34,735 nucleotides of DNA from Prasinococcaceae sp. CCMP 1430. Its lineage: Eukaryota; Prasinodermophyta; Palmophyllophyceae; Prasinococcales; Prasinococcaceae. Under the pieces are notes generated by a model. The model ran no database searches and was not told the DNA's origin. It worked only from the letters and a program-made list of their open reading frames with translations. A program made the position numbers and the translations under genes. Shown here piece by piece: positions 15,038-24,635 of the stretch (within the stretch, counting starts at the first letter, position 1; every line of letters begins with the position of its first letter). The stretch lies in the NCBI GenBank assembly GCA_013416795.1, contig RQSC01001079.1, positions 105,894 through 140,628 on the forward strand, given 5' to 3'.

Positions 15038-17508
15038 TCACGCGCTCGCGAACCTCGCGCTCGCGAACCTCGCGCTCGCGAACCTTTTCGAAGACGCGCT
15101 ATCGCGCCTCTGCAAGCGCTTGCGTATGGCCTTGACGGCCTGTGACCTCTCCCAGTTGAGCGTAAGCGAGATGATGCCTGTGCGTATGGTCTCGAGATGA
15201 TACTGCTCGGTGAGGCGGCTGCGTTCGAGGTCATCGAAGGGCGCGATGGACACATTGGCCGTTGCGATCTTGCGGAACGCGCGGGCTCCAAGATGCATCT
15301 TGGAGCTCAAGTGCTTGTTCTTGAGCACGTCGATGCGAAGGGTGGGGCTGTCGTTGGGATCCACGCCAATGAAGTAGACCTCCTCTTCGATGTGGAAGGT
15401 CCCATCATCATTGGCCACAGGGACGCAGTTCTTGGTCGACCGAGACTTGCCGCCCAGTGTGAGCACTGCGTGCAACTTCTTGGTGCTTTTCACGGCATCC
15501 AGGTTGATGAGGCTATGCACCGTCACGGTGAGGATGCCGCTCGGCGGCAGCGTCCAGTCGTCGGGGAGGTCCAGTCGAGGCTTGCGCGGCGCCGGCGACG
15601 CCACTAACTCTCCCCCATCGCCGGTGGCCTCCGCCGGCGCCGGCGCCGGCAACTCGGCACCGGTGACGGTCGCGACGGCGGCGACGACGGCAGCGGAGAC
15701 GTCACCGCCGAGGCTAGAGTGCCGGCTCAGAGCGGTCTCCAATATCTTGGCTTCAGCGTTCATGTCAGCGGCGCGCGCGAGCTTCCCCGCCACTCCCGTG
15801 AGCCCATCCGACGCGAGCGCCAGCAACTGCACGCACGCACGAGCACACGCGCGCACCGCCGTCGTGAGGGCACCTGGCCCTGGCGTCGGCGTTTCCGTAT
15901 CGACGGTCTCCCCTTTCGCGGCCCCGGTGGTTCCTGCCACGGGTGGCTCCACTGCGGCTTCGGGCGCTGGCTCTTCGGCATCGTCGGCGGCGCTGAGCGG
16001 CACGTAGAGCGCCTCGATGACGAGCGTAGGGTCGAGGCCGGAGGGCCTCGCGGAGTTGTTCGTCGCCTTGCCACGGTTGAAGCGATCTGTCAACGAGAGC
16101 TTAATCTTGCGTTCAACGACCTCCATCGGGCCGAATGTGTGCACCGGGACCTCGGCTTTGCCCACGAGGCGCGACGGCCCGATTTTCTCATCATCCCATA
16201 GCTCCAGGTTCAGCACGTCGGCCTCGGCATTAGTTACCACCATCTGCAGCATCTCGTCCCACTCGGGCTCCAAATCATCGCTTTTGGCATCTGTGGAGAT
16301 CTTGCGGCGCGCGCGCGTCCATGCCACCACGTACGGGTCGATCTTTTCGATGAACGAGAGTCGCGGCAGGTTGTACGCGCGCTTCACCTTGACGAACAGC
16401 ATGCCATCGGTGTAGCCCGCGCGCAGCTTCGCGAGGTCTATGTCGCTCACCATGGGACACTGCATCACATTCGGCCAGATCATCCAGTCCTCCAGCATGG
16501 ACTTCACCATGCCGCGCACGGAGCTGGTGACGCCAGGGATTGCCATCACGTCGCCGCCAGCTACGCGCAGCGCGAAGTCGATGGTGGGGGGGCCGACCAG
16601 AGACACGCCAACGCAGCCCACCAGCGGAGCGGTGGGCATCATGGGCTTCAGCACGAAGCGCACCTTGCAAAACACCTGCAGGTCGGCGACCGCGATAGTC
16701 AGATTGCCGATGGGTGGCGGCAGCTTGATCACCAGCTTAATGTTGGGATCGCCCGCCCACTTCAGATCGGTGAGCAGCAGCGCCTCGTCCTGGCTGGGAG
16801 TGCTCTCCACCTTGACGCCCGCGAGCACGGGTGGCACCGTACCCAGGTCGGCTACACTGAGCTTCATGGTCTTGATGGACGGTGGGCGGTAATACTCGAT
16901 CATCGGGTTGACTGACTCGAGAATCATGTCACCGACATAGGCGGCTAAAGGAAGTGCGAGCGCGTACGCGGGGGGAAGAGAGGGGGGAAGGGGGGGATGG
17001 GAGCGTCAGAAGGGGCTCGTGCGCACATCGCGCGCGTGTCTAGGGGGGGGGGGGGGGGGGGCGGGGGGACGTCAACTCAAGAGCGAAGGCAGCATCCGCC
17101 CAGCACGCGCACCCTCCCGCCATGCGCCCGCAAGCAAGCCCGCGTGCACCCGCGCGCGCGCGCGCGCGTGCGCGCGTGCGCGCGCACACCTATGAAGGGC
17201 CACATCTTCTTGAGCAGTTGGTTGATCCAGTTGGTCCTCTCGAAATCAGGGTACGACACCCACGAGGGCACGTCGCCGAGTGAAGCGCTGAGCTTCAGCT
17301 GCTTGAGCGTGGGAGGCGTGCACTCGGCGAGGACAGGCACAGCCGCCGAACGCGCAGCCCGCGTGCGCGCGCGCGCCTCGGCGGCGCGCACAAGTAGAAC
17401 AGCCGCGGCAACTCCCAGCCAGAAGTGCGGCGTGAGCAGCGTCACGAATGCGCACCACGCCGGCCACAGCGGCGAGAGCGTCAACGCGAGCACGGACGGC
17501 AGCGCCAT
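15038..17508 (-). CDS. Extended synaptotagmin / tricalbin-like lipid-transfer protein (SMP + two C2)
   Basis: Two exons encode 741 residues. Exon 1 (17508-17190) has a hydrophobic hairpin (about residues 15-40) that should anchor it in the ER, then PSWVSYPDFERTNWINQLLKKMWPF. The intron (17189-16945, phase 1) splices to AAYVGDMILESVNPMIE, restoring the SMP-domain start. The SMP lipid-transfer domain runs to about residue 270. The first C2 domain (from about 280) keeps acidic calcium-loop residues (KIDPYV, EPEWDE, WDDE). After a Pro/Ala linker, the second C2 (about residue 560 on) lacks them and is probably calcium-independent. Relatives tether ER to plasma membrane and move glycerolipids. The C-terminus ends in three RFASA repeats coded by a perfect 15-bp triplication. 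Confidence 0.85.
15041..15085. repeat. Perfect 15-bp tandem triplication
   Basis: Three identical copies of CGCGCTCGCGAACCT (+ strand) at the 3' end of the E-Syt coding sequence. They encode the last RFASA pentapeptides before the stop codon. Confidence 0.9.
16945..17189 (-). other. E-Syt intron (GT-AG, 245 bp) with G19 homopolymer
   Basis: Donor GTGTGC after ATAG, acceptor CTTTAG; phase 1. The coding strand is pyrimidine-rich near the acceptor. On the + strand a run of 19 G (17043-17061), followed by C and G6, lies inside the intron, and an alternating CG/TG tract (17152-17186) lies next to the donor. Confidence 0.85.
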
Positions 17509-18120
17509 CGCGGCGCGCGCGCGCGCGCGACGGCCGGCGCGTCAGGTGTGGCGCTTGCGCGCGCATGCGAGGGCGGCTCCAACCGCAGCGCGCGCCTCTG
17601 CCGATCCCGCGGCGACCTTCGACCCGCGACGGCCTCCCTGCTCCTCCCCCCCCCCCCGACACACACACACGACGCACACACCTGCTCCCGCCCCGCAGCG
17701 CGCGCGCTGCGCGCGTTCGGGGGAACGCCTCGCGCCGAAATCGCGCCAAACGGCGACGGATCCGCCGCGCGACGCAGCCAACAAAACGAGAGCGATTTCG
17801 CCGGCGTCGCGAAACGGCGGCGATTCCGAGTCGTAACCGCTCGACGAGGCGCGGTGCGGTTGGCCTGGGCGAGCGGGCGTGGGTCGGTGACCACGCTGGC
17901 ACTGGGAATCTACTGAACAGTGTACAGTATGTGCAGTAGTACTACTGTACCATCATCAGTCAGAGATTACTACAGTAGTGGACAGCTACATGAAGAGATT
18001 GCTGTAGAGCAAGAGCAGCCATGCGTGTCTTTGTGTCGAGCGTCAAGTCTCCAGCGACCGCGACGAGCTCCCTCGGCTAGCTCTTCCGTGTGGTGTTTTG
18101 CCGCGTTCGGAAAAGAATCG
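17509..18120. other. Intergenic region between E-Syt start and uL1 stop
   Basis: 612 bp. The first part (17509-17900) is GC-rich with a C-run and CA microsatellite near 17645-17690 and should include the E-Syt promoter. The last part (17905-18060) is AT-richer, packed with GTAC and CAGTAG words, and probably includes the uL1 3' UTR. Open frames here are unsupported. Confidence 0.45.
17919..17980. repeat. Cluster of CAGTAG/GTAC palindromes
   Basis: Contains the 14-bp perfect palindrome CAGTAGTACTACTG (17934-17947) nested in an inverted pair GTACAGTA (17922-17929) / TACTGTAC (17943-17950). Another TACTACAGTAG follows at about 17968. It could fold as a cruciform or RNA hairpin in the uL1 3' region. 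Confidence 0.6.
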
Positions 18121-19068
18121 TTACTCGTCGCCGCGCACGCCCCTGGCCAGGGCGAGCAGCCCCGAGGTGTAGACGCCGTGGCTCTTGCCCATGGTGCGCC
18201 CGAGGTAGAACCGCTTGAAGAAGCCCGCGTCCGTCGCGGCCGGCCCCTTGAGACCGGCGGGCTTGGCGTCGAGCAGCGCGGCCGCGAGCGCCGCGAGGTT
18301 GGCCTCCAGCACCTCGACGGGCATGCTGACCTTGCCCAGCGGCGCGTGGATGATGGCGCCCTTGTCCATCCTGAACTTCACCTGACCCTTGAGCATGGCC
18401 GCCACCGCAGGCACGACATCCGACACGACGGTGCCGTCCTTGGCGTTCGGCATGAGGCCCTTGGGACCGAGCAAGCGCCCGATCGCCCGCGCGTGCAGGA
18501 GACCGCCGGCCGTCGCGAGCACCCGGGTGAAGGGAATGGCGCTGCCCGACTCCTTGACAAGCTCCACCAGGCTCTCAGCGCCCGCATACGCCGCACCCGC
18601 ATCGAGCGCGGCCTTGATGTCCGCTTCGTCGTCAGCAAACACCGCCAGCGTCTCCTTCCGGCCCACCGAATGCGGCAGGAACGCCGTGCCGCGTACGATC
18701 TGGTCCGAGCGCTTGGGATCGACTGCCAGGTGGATGGCGCACTCCACGGTCTCGTTGAAGCGCGCGCGGCGCCCGCCCGTGCCGTCCTCGTCGCTGTCAT
18801 CTCGACCCGTCAGCCGCAGCAGCGCGGTGCGCACGTCGAGCACCGGCCGGCCGGCAGCGCGCCCCGTCGCGCGCGCGGCGAACGACGGCGTGCGCAGACG
18901 GATCTCCTCTTCGACGAGCCTCTTGAGCGCGTCCTCATCGTCGGCGGCGCCCGCGCCCGCTGCCGCGGGCTCCTGCGTCGCCGCTTCGGCGCCGCCCCCA
19001 GCGAAGCCACGCGCAGCGCAAGCGACGGCCGTGCGCGCCGCGGTGAGGATCGCCGGCGAGCTGACCGA
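18121..19068 (-). CDS. Organellar ribosomal protein uL1 (bacterial type)
   Basis: The frame is open from 19068 to the stop at 18121 (about 315 codons). The core has the bacterial uL1 signature: LLGPKGLMPNAKDGTV, then GQVKFRMDKGAIIHAPLGKVS, VLEANLAALAAALLDAKP, and a C-terminal TMGKSHGV strand. uL1 forms the mobile L1 stalk of the large subunit and contacts E-site tRNA. The bacterial features plus an N-terminal extension rich in Arg and Ala (ILTAARTAVACAARGF) suggest an imported protein; mitochondrion is a little more likely than plastid. There is no in-frame ATG between the upstream TAG (19071-19069) and the conserved core, so the initiator is probably in an unseen upstream exon or is non-AUG. 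The frame slightly overlaps the coiled-coil frame on the + strand. Confidence 0.8.
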   Translation of the reverse strand, partial: SVSSPAILTAARTAVACAARGFAGGGAEAATQEPAAAGAGAADDEDALKRLVEEEIRLRTPSFAARATGRAAGRPVLDVRTALLRLTGRDDSDEDGTGGRRARFNETVECAIHLAVDPKRSDQIVRGTAFLPHSVGRKETLAVFADDEADIKAALDAGAAYAGAESLVELVKESGSAIPFTRVLATAGGLLHARAIGRLLGPKGLMPNAKDGTVVSDVVPAVAAMLKGQVKFRMDKGAIIHAPLGKVSMPVEVLEANLAALAAALLDAKPAGLKGPAATDAGFFKRFYLGRTMGKSHGVYTSGLLALARGVRGDE

Positions 19069-19663
19069 CTACCAGCCGCCGCTGCCCGGCCGCGCCCCAG
19101 GCGAGGAGGGGGCGCGGCCCGCGCCCGAGGGCGCCAAGCCGACGCTCTCCGCGCAGCTGGCCGAAGCGCGCGCCGAGATCGAGGCGCAGAGACGCCGCGC
19201 GGACGACCTGCAGGAGGAGCTCGACCGCGCCGCGCACGTCGCCGAGGCTCGCGGCGAAGAAGAAGCCGAGGGCGGCGGGGGAGCGCACGACGCGGACCCC
19301 CCGGCGAGCACCGCCGAGGCCGCCGTGCAGACGGAGTCAGCCGACGGCGCCGCCGACGCCAAGGATGAGGCCGAGGCCGAGGCCGCCGCGGCTGCCGCCG
19401 AGGCCACTGCCGAGGCCGTCGCCGCCGCCGAGGACGCGCGGCGGTCGGAGCTCGACGCCGCGCGCGCCGACGCGGCCGACCAGCGAGCGCGGTGCGAAGA
19501 AGCGCGAGAGGCGACCGCGCGTGCCGACGACAGGGCGCGCGAGGCCGCGCGACAGCTGGAGGCGTCGGCGGCGCACCTGGAGGCGGTGCGGTCCGAGCTG
19601 GGCGAGGAGGCGGAGCGGTGCCGGGAGAAGGTCAGGGCGGCGCAAGCGGAGGTCGGGGCGGCT
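19031..19663 (+). CDS. Ala/Glu-rich coiled-coil exon, unknown function
   Basis: The frame is open in both directions, and the convincing protein-like part is about 210 residues. It begins near AGELTDYQPPLPGR and then becomes heptad-like: LSAQLAEARAEIEAQRRRAD, long Ala/Glu/Asp runs, then RELDAARADAADQRARCEE-type helices up to about 19650. No known family was recognised. No ATG is present near its 5' end, so it is probably an internal exon. A donor-like GTGTGCG at 19664 and an acceptor-like CCCTTGCAG ending at 19708 could bound a 45-bp intron, but the frame stays open without splicing. The 5' end runs head-to-head into the uL1 gene. Biased composition also leaves a chance that part of it is not coding. 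Confidence 0.42.
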
Positions 19664-20666
19664 GTGTGCGTGCGTGCGCGCGCGTGTGCACACGCGTCGC
19701 CCTTGCAGGCGCTCGCAAGGGGGAGCGGTGGGCAGGGGCTGCGCGCGCCCAGTGGCACCACACCGCGCCGCACGCGTGCTGTGCAATCCTGCACCGCGCA
19801 CCCCTGCTGCGAATCCCGCCTCACACACCCCTATCAAGACCCAGCCATCGGAGCCACTCCGCCCCCGCCTCCCAACGCATCCATCGGGACAATTCCGGAT
19901 GAAATTCGGGGCGAGCAGCGCTCTCGCTCGCACGCGCTCGGCCCGGCGCTTTTGAACGTGTGGGTTCCACATTGCAATGAGGAATCCAAAATGAAATGAA
20001 TGTGTAATGTATTTTGATATGATGGATTCGTTTATGGAATCCGTAGTATTGGGCGCGGGCGCGCGCGCGCGCGCGCGCGGGCGGCCACAGCAGTGCGCAC
20101 GTGCGGCCTTTTGCAGCCCGCTCACCCACACTCCCCTCTTCTTAGGGCGGGGCGGGCGGGCGCCGCGGGCGCTGTGGCCCCGGTGGCGGGGGTGGTGTGG
20201 CGAGGTGGCGCGCTGCGGCATCCCCGTTGCCACGGGGGCGATCGGGCAAGTGACGCGCGCTGTGCACAGGCCGGTGCTTCGCACGAGGCGCGAGGCATGC
20301 AGCGCGGCGTCCTGCGCACCGGGCGCGTGCGACCACGCGAGGATCTGTTTTCGCGCGCGCGCGCGCGCACGCGGGCCCGTCCCGGTGCGGACGTGCGCGC
20401 TGCGCTCGCTGGAGGCCGGGCGGTGCGCGGCGCCTCGCGGCCTGCGCGAGCCCGCTTCTCAGGCATGCCGTGCGCACTCGCGCAGGGGCGCATCCGGGCC
20501 GGCGCCTCCCACCAGGGGCGCCTGCGCTTGCCTGTGCGCGCGGGCGCGCCGGCAGGAGTCCTGGGCAGGTCGCAGCTGCTGACGCCGCGCCTTGCCCTCT
20601 GCGCCCCCCGCCGCCTCACCCATCCCCTCCCCCGCGCACGGACGCGCATCGCCCAGGATCTTGCAG
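19664..20666. other. Low-confidence region upstream of RPT6
   Basis: About 1 kb without a supported gene. It has an AT-rich island at 19960-20050 with GGAATCC words, a CG run (20056-20080), and several arginine-rich open frames that look like composition artefacts. The first exon of RPT6 (about 40-50 residues missing from the N-terminus) should lie here, but no matching coding segment could be picked out. Confidence 0.4.
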
Positions 20667-20675
20667 AAGAAGAAG

Positions 20676-21785
20676 ATGGACAACCTGCAGCGCCTTGAGG
20701 CGCAGCGCAACGAGTTGAACACCAAGGTGCGCATGCTCCGCGAGGAGGTCGGGCTGCTGCAGGAGCCCGGCTCGTACGTGGGCGAGGTGGTCAAGCTCAT
20801 GGGCAAGAAGAAGGTGCTAGTGAAGGTGCACCCCGAGGGCAAATACGTGGTCGACTTGGACAAGGACATCGACCCGGCGAAGGTGACGCCGACCACGCGC
20901 GTGGCGCTGCGCAACGACTCATACGCGCTGCACCTGCTGCTGCCGTCCAAGGTCGACCCGCTGGTGAGCCTGATGAAGGTCGAGAAGGTGCCCGACTCGA
21001 CGTACGACATGATCGGCGGCCTGGATCGGCAGGTCAAGGAAATCAAGGAGGTGATCGAGCTACCCATCAAGCACCCGGAGCTCTTCGAGAGCCTCGGCAT
21101 CGCGCAGCCGAAGGGCGTGCTGCTGTACGGGCCGCCGGGCACGGGAAAGACGCTGCTGGCGCGCGCGGTCGCGCACCACACCGACTGCACATTCATCCGC
21201 GTGTCGGGCTCGGAGCTCGTGCAAAAGTACATCGGCGAGGGCTCGCGCATGGTGCGCGAGCTGTTCGTGATGGCGCGCGAGCACCAGCCGTCGATCATCT
21301 TCATGGACGAGATCGACTCGATCGGCAGCGCGCGCATGGACGGCGGCAGCGGCAACGGGGACAGCGAGGTGCAGCGAACAATGCTGGAGCTTCTGAACCA
21401 GCTGGACGGGTTCGAGGCCACCAACAAGATCAAGGTCCTCATGGCGACCAACCGCATGGACATCCTCGACCCGGCTCTCCTGCGCCCTGGCCGGATCGAC
21501 CGCAAGATCGAATTCCCCAACCCGGGCGAGGAGGCGCGCGTCGATATCCTCAAGATTCACAGCCGCAAGATGAACCTCATGCGCGGCATCGACATGAAGA
21601 AGATCGCGGACAAGATGACGGGCGCGAGCGGCGCGGAGACCAAGGCTGTGTGCACGGAGGCCGGCATGTTCGCCCTGCGCGAGCGGCGCGTTCACGTCAC
21701 GCAGGAGGACTTCGAGATGGCCGTCGCGAAGGTGCTGGCCAAGGACGCGACGGCCAACATGTCCCTCAAGAAGCTGTGGAAGTAG
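20676..21785 (+). CDS. RPT6: 26S proteasome regulatory subunit RPT6 (PSMC5), N-terminal exon not found
   Basis: 369 residues from the ATG at 20676 to TAG at 21783-21785. Very strong match to RPT6 along its whole length: [12 protein letters not shown] coiled coil, [15 protein letters not shown]-fold start, [15 protein letters not shown], Walker A GPPGTGKT, Walker B IIFMDEID, the arginine fingers in [16 protein letters not shown], and the C-terminal MSLKKLWK tail specific to RPT6. It is one of six AAA+ subunits of the 19S base that unfold substrates and open the 20S gate. Normal RPT6 starts 35 to 50 residues earlier; the ATG aligns inside the N-terminal coiled coil and is preceded by acceptor-like CCCAG and TTGCAG (ending 20666), so exon 1 is probably upstream and the real exon 2 may begin at 20667. 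Convergent with the next gene (116 bp). Confidence 0.93.
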   Translation: MDNLQRLEAQRNELNTKVRMLREEVGLLQEPGSYVGEVVKLMGKKKVLVKVHPEGKYVVDLDKDIDPAKVTPTTRVALRNDSYALHLLLPSKVDPLVSLMKVEKVPDSTYDMIGGLDRQVKEIKEVIELPIKHPELFESLGIAQPKGVLLYGPPGTGKTLLARAVAHHTDCTFIRVSGSELVQKYIGEGSRMVRELFVMAREHQPSIIFMDEIDSIGSARMDGGSGNGDSEVQRTMLELLNQLDGFEATNKIKVLMATNRMDILDPALLRPGRIDRKIEFPNPGEEARVDILKIHSRKMNLMRGIDMKKIADKMTGASGAETKAVCTEAGMFALRERRVHVTQEDFEMAVAKVLAKDATANMSLKKLWK

Positions 21786-21901
21786 GCCGGCCGCTCTCCC
21801 GCGCACTTTGTAACATGATTCACCACCCCACACCAACCTTCCCGCGCGTCGCGTGTGCGAAGAATGGTACACTAAATTACATGAGCGCCGGCGCCGCGCT
21901 G

Positions 21902-22872
21902 TCACCGCCCCTCCAGCAGCAAGCACGCCGCGGCGACGACGACCGCGAAGTTGGCGAGCTCGCGCGCGCTGCCGCGGTGGAGTAGGTTCATTGCAAGTGA
22001 AAGCGGCACCAGCGGAAGACAAACGTGCGTGAGCACCACCACGCCCGCTGCGTAGGTGGACATCAGCATGAGCCATTGGTTGAACAGCAGCATGCCACGC
22101 TGTGAGAGGTGCTCCCTCTTGACGAGGGTCTGGAGGAAAAACTCGAACACGTACGAGGCGTTCAGACACAGCCAGTACGCCCGAAAGCGCACGCCGTCCC
22201 CCAGGTCGGCGCCCGTCGCGGCGAGCGTGGCGTTGAGGCCGTGCAGCAGCGCGTGCTTGTATAGGAGGCTGTTCCAGCTCGCGCAGACATGGGCGGCGCG
22301 ACCGGTCGTGTCAGCGCTGCGCATGCACTTGCGTGTGCGAGGTCGCTGGGGGTGCCGGCACTCACTATTGGTACTTCTTGGCACGGTACAGCATGTTCTC
22401 GACTCGCCAGGGGTTGAACGCCTTCTCGCTTCGCCGGCGCGCGTCGTAGTTGGCGCTGAACGAGTTCACGGGGAAGCGGGCACGCAGCAGCCAGGGCGCC
22501 GTCGCGGTGGCCGCGATCGCGACGCGCGTGCGTAGACCGGCCGAAGGGTGGCCACACGCGTGGATGAGCAGTACCTGGACGAGGTTGAGCCCCTGATAGA
22601 ATGCGTGCTCGACGATCTCCCCGTCTGTCACGGTGGACTCCTTGTCAAGCGCGCCGCTCGCGGTCGCGTTTCGCACGCGCGCGTGTCCAAACGCGCGCGC
22701 CGATAGCGTGAGCGCCACCCCGATCGCGCCAAGTACGACGTCATACGCTGCTCGCCGCACGCGCCCCACCGGCGCGGAGGCTGTCACGCAACCGAGAGCA
22801 AGCCACGCGGCGTACGCAGCGCCGGCGGCGCGGTGTGCGCGGCCGCGCCGTCCGAGCGCGAGCCGCGCCGCA
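21902..22872 (-). CDS. Multipass membrane protein of unknown family, 5' partial, one intron
   Basis: Exon A (from the N at 22873 down to 22366) and exon B (22277-21902) join across an 88-bp intron. The splice turns KKYQ-(TA|C)-WNSLLYKHALLHGLNA into a continuous frame (phase 2). Hydrophobic segments: VVLGAIGVALTLSA, VQVLLIHAC, AYWLCLNASYVFEFFLQTL, a long one in MLLFNQWLMLMSTYAAGVVV and its continuation, and LANFAVVVAAACLLL; so at least five membrane spans. Charged, aromatic motifs between them (FPVNSFS, FNPWRVENMLYRAKKYQYWN) look conserved-protein-like, yet no family was recognised. The frame continues through the N but contains no ATG, so the 5' end is missing or beyond a gap. It converges on RPT6. 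Confidence 0.62.
22278..22365 (-). other. Intron (GT-AG, 88 bp) in the membrane-protein gene
   Basis: Donor GTGAGT immediately after CAATA, acceptor GCGCGAG before CTGGAAC; phase 2. Removal yields Tyr-Trp-Asn and merges two hydrophobic reading frames. Confidence 0.8.
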
Positions 22873-22873
22873 N
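22873..22873. other. Ambiguous base N, probable contig join
   Basis: A single N interrupts the 5' portion of the membrane-protein gene. As at 12997, a gene lacks its start right at the N. Confidence 0.55.
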
Positions 22874-23231
22874 TCGATGAGGAGCTCGCACCATCTTCTG
22901 CGAGCGGCAGGTCCTCGCCGCTGCGGCTCGCGTGCGAGCCCGTCGCCGAGCGGCGGTGCGCGCCGGCGGGATCGGTCGGCGACGGCGGTGCGCGCGGGCT
23001 TCGCCTCGGAGACGCCCGATGCCTCAGCGTCCCTGACGGGCTGCGAGGAGGGCCGCGACGCGTGGCATGCCGCGGGGGGCTGGATTCGACTCGACTCCAG
23101 AGGTCGTCGCGGAGCGACCGCGTGGCGGCCGCGCCCGCGCGATGCGACGCGTCGTCGTGCGTGGCGCTCGTGATCACGGGCGGGCGTGGGGTGTGGGGCG
23201 GAGGGAGGCGACGGGGGGCGCCGCGGGCGCG
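22874..23231. other. Spacer right of the second N
   Basis: 358 bp of GC-rich sequence between the N and the CTFxP-repeat gene. It should carry that gene's promoter and possibly missing 5' sequence of the membrane-protein gene. No coding pattern was trusted on either strand. Confidence 0.35.
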
Positions 23232-24635
23232 ATGGCGGCCGCGGGCTCGCCCGAGCCAATCTACGACAGGGCCACGCGCTGGCGCGACGAGGTCGACGAC
23301 CGCCTCGAGTGGCAGCGTGCGCTGGCGACCGAGGCCACGTTCGCCGAGTGCACCTTTCAGCCCAATGCACATGTGCACGCCGCCGGCGGGGCTCTCTCGC
23401 GCGCCCCAGAGGACCCTGCGGCGGCCGGGGAGCGCCTGCACGCCGCGGCGCGCGCAAGCGCAGCTGCGCGGGCCGCCGAGCGTGAGCACGCCGCCGCGGA
23501 GCGGCTACGCGTCGAGCGTGCCTCGTGCACATTTTCGCCGGACTTGGGCTGCAGCGCCGCCACCTACCGCACCGTACATAGCCGCTCCACCCCGCGCAGG
23601 CGCCCTGTGCACGCGCCCGCGGGTGTCTCGCGTGCAACCTTAGAGGCGTTCGAGGACGCCATCTTCGCCGAGTTCGGCGAGTGCACCTTCAAGCCCACGC
23701 TCGTGGCCAAGAGAATACCCAGGCGGCGCTCGCGCAGCACCGATGCTGGCGAGCAGACGCGCACGAGCGGTGGACCCGGCGGCGCAGCCGATGCCACTCA
23801 CGAGCCGTCGCGGCGGCCGCCGGCGCAGCCAGCTGCGGGTGCGTCCGTGCGTCGCCGCACCAGAGAGGAGGGCGACGGGGCAAACGAGCGAAACGATCGC
23901 AGCCTTGCGTTCTTGCAGCGACAGGAGAAGCTGCTGCAGCGTCGGCGAGAGGGGGTCGAACGCCGCCGAAGGGAGGAGGACAACCGCCGCGAGGCGTGCT
24001 CGGCACGAATGAATGGCACCTCGCGGCGCATTCTGAGCGCCAGCGGCTCGCCCGCAGGATTCTTTGAGAGGCTGGCCGCAGAGGATAGGCGCCGTGCGCG
24101 CTCTGCCGCACGGCACAAGGCACGAGAGGCAGAGGAAATGACCTTCGCTCCAGCCATCAATGCAGTGTCGAAGCGCCTGCCGCGCCGCACCGCCGACGAC
24201 ATGGCAACCGCTGAGGCCACGCGGCGTCGGCAGCGCCTTGAGCGCATGCGCAAGGACGCGAGGGCAGACGAGCGGCGTCGTGCGCCCTTCAAGCCTTCGC
24301 TCGTTGCGAAAGGCGGCACCAGCTCGAGATCGGACGAGCCACGGCTACTCAAGAGGATGCCACAAAGGCCCGCGAGCGCTCCCGCTTCACGTGCAGTGCC
24401 GACGGACGCGAGCACTGCGCTGCCAAGCGCGGTAGCTGCTTCGGGCACCGACGCTGCCGCGCCGCCAGAGCTGCTGCGAGCGGCCACAGAGGACGCAGCG
24501 GCGGCGGAGGCACCTCCTGCCCCTTCCGCGTCCCGTTCGACCGCTGCCAAGCCGCCGGCCGAGGCGCGGTGGTGGGAGACGACGTCGGAGAGCGACTCTG
24601 CGGGCGCGAGCAGCGGCAGCGACAGCGAGTGGTAG
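23232..24635 (+). CDS. CTFxP-repeat protein, charged, unknown function
   Basis: 467 residues; ATG at 23232 in context GCGATGG. The protein is Arg/Glu/Ala-rich and has recurring short motifs of the form (E)CTFxP: ECTFQPN, SCTFSPD, ECTFKPT, EMTFAPA and a final PFKPSL, each followed within a few residues by basic stretches (KRIPRRR, SKRLPRR). A helical, charged segment lies in the middle (LQRQEKLLQRRREGVERRRRE) and a Ser/Ala/Pro tail at the end. Similar TFxP repeats occur in unannotated proteins of flagellated protists, so a cytoskeletal or ciliary role is possible, but this is inference only. The frame is open upstream to 23067; the chosen ATG is the one just before the first acidic, ordered-looking segment (EPIYDRATRWRDEVDDRLEW). 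Confidence 0.65.
   Translation: MAAAGSPEPIYDRATRWRDEVDDRLEWQRALATEATFAECTFQPNAHVHAAGGALSRAPEDPAAAGERLHAAARASAAARAAEREHAAAERLRVERASCTFSPDLGCSAATYRTVHSRSTPRRRPVHAPAGVSRATLEAFEDAIFAEFGECTFKPTLVAKRIPRRRSRSTDAGEQTRTSGGPGGAADATHEPSRRPPAQPAAGASVRRRTREEGDGANERNDRSLAFLQRQEKLLQRRREGVERRRREEDNRREACSARMNGTSRRILSASGSPAGFFERLAAEDRRRARSAARHKAREAEEMTFAPAINAVSKRLPRRTADDMATAEATRRRQRLERMRKDARADERRRAPFKPSLVAKGGTSSRSDEPRLLKRMPQRPASAPASRAVPTDASTALPSAVAASGTDAAAPPELLRAATEDAAAAEAPPAPSASRSTAAKPPAEARWWETTSESDSAGASSGSDSEW

Noticed and set aside
17152-17186. Alternating CG/TG tract as a special element
   Set aside because: Such tracts are common in spacers and introns across this window (for example 4146, 9690, 20056); treated as background low complexity.
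17246-17902. 218-codon minus frame upstream of E-Syt
   Set aside because: Arg-rich composition, overlaps E-Syt exon 1 in another frame, no conserved motif.
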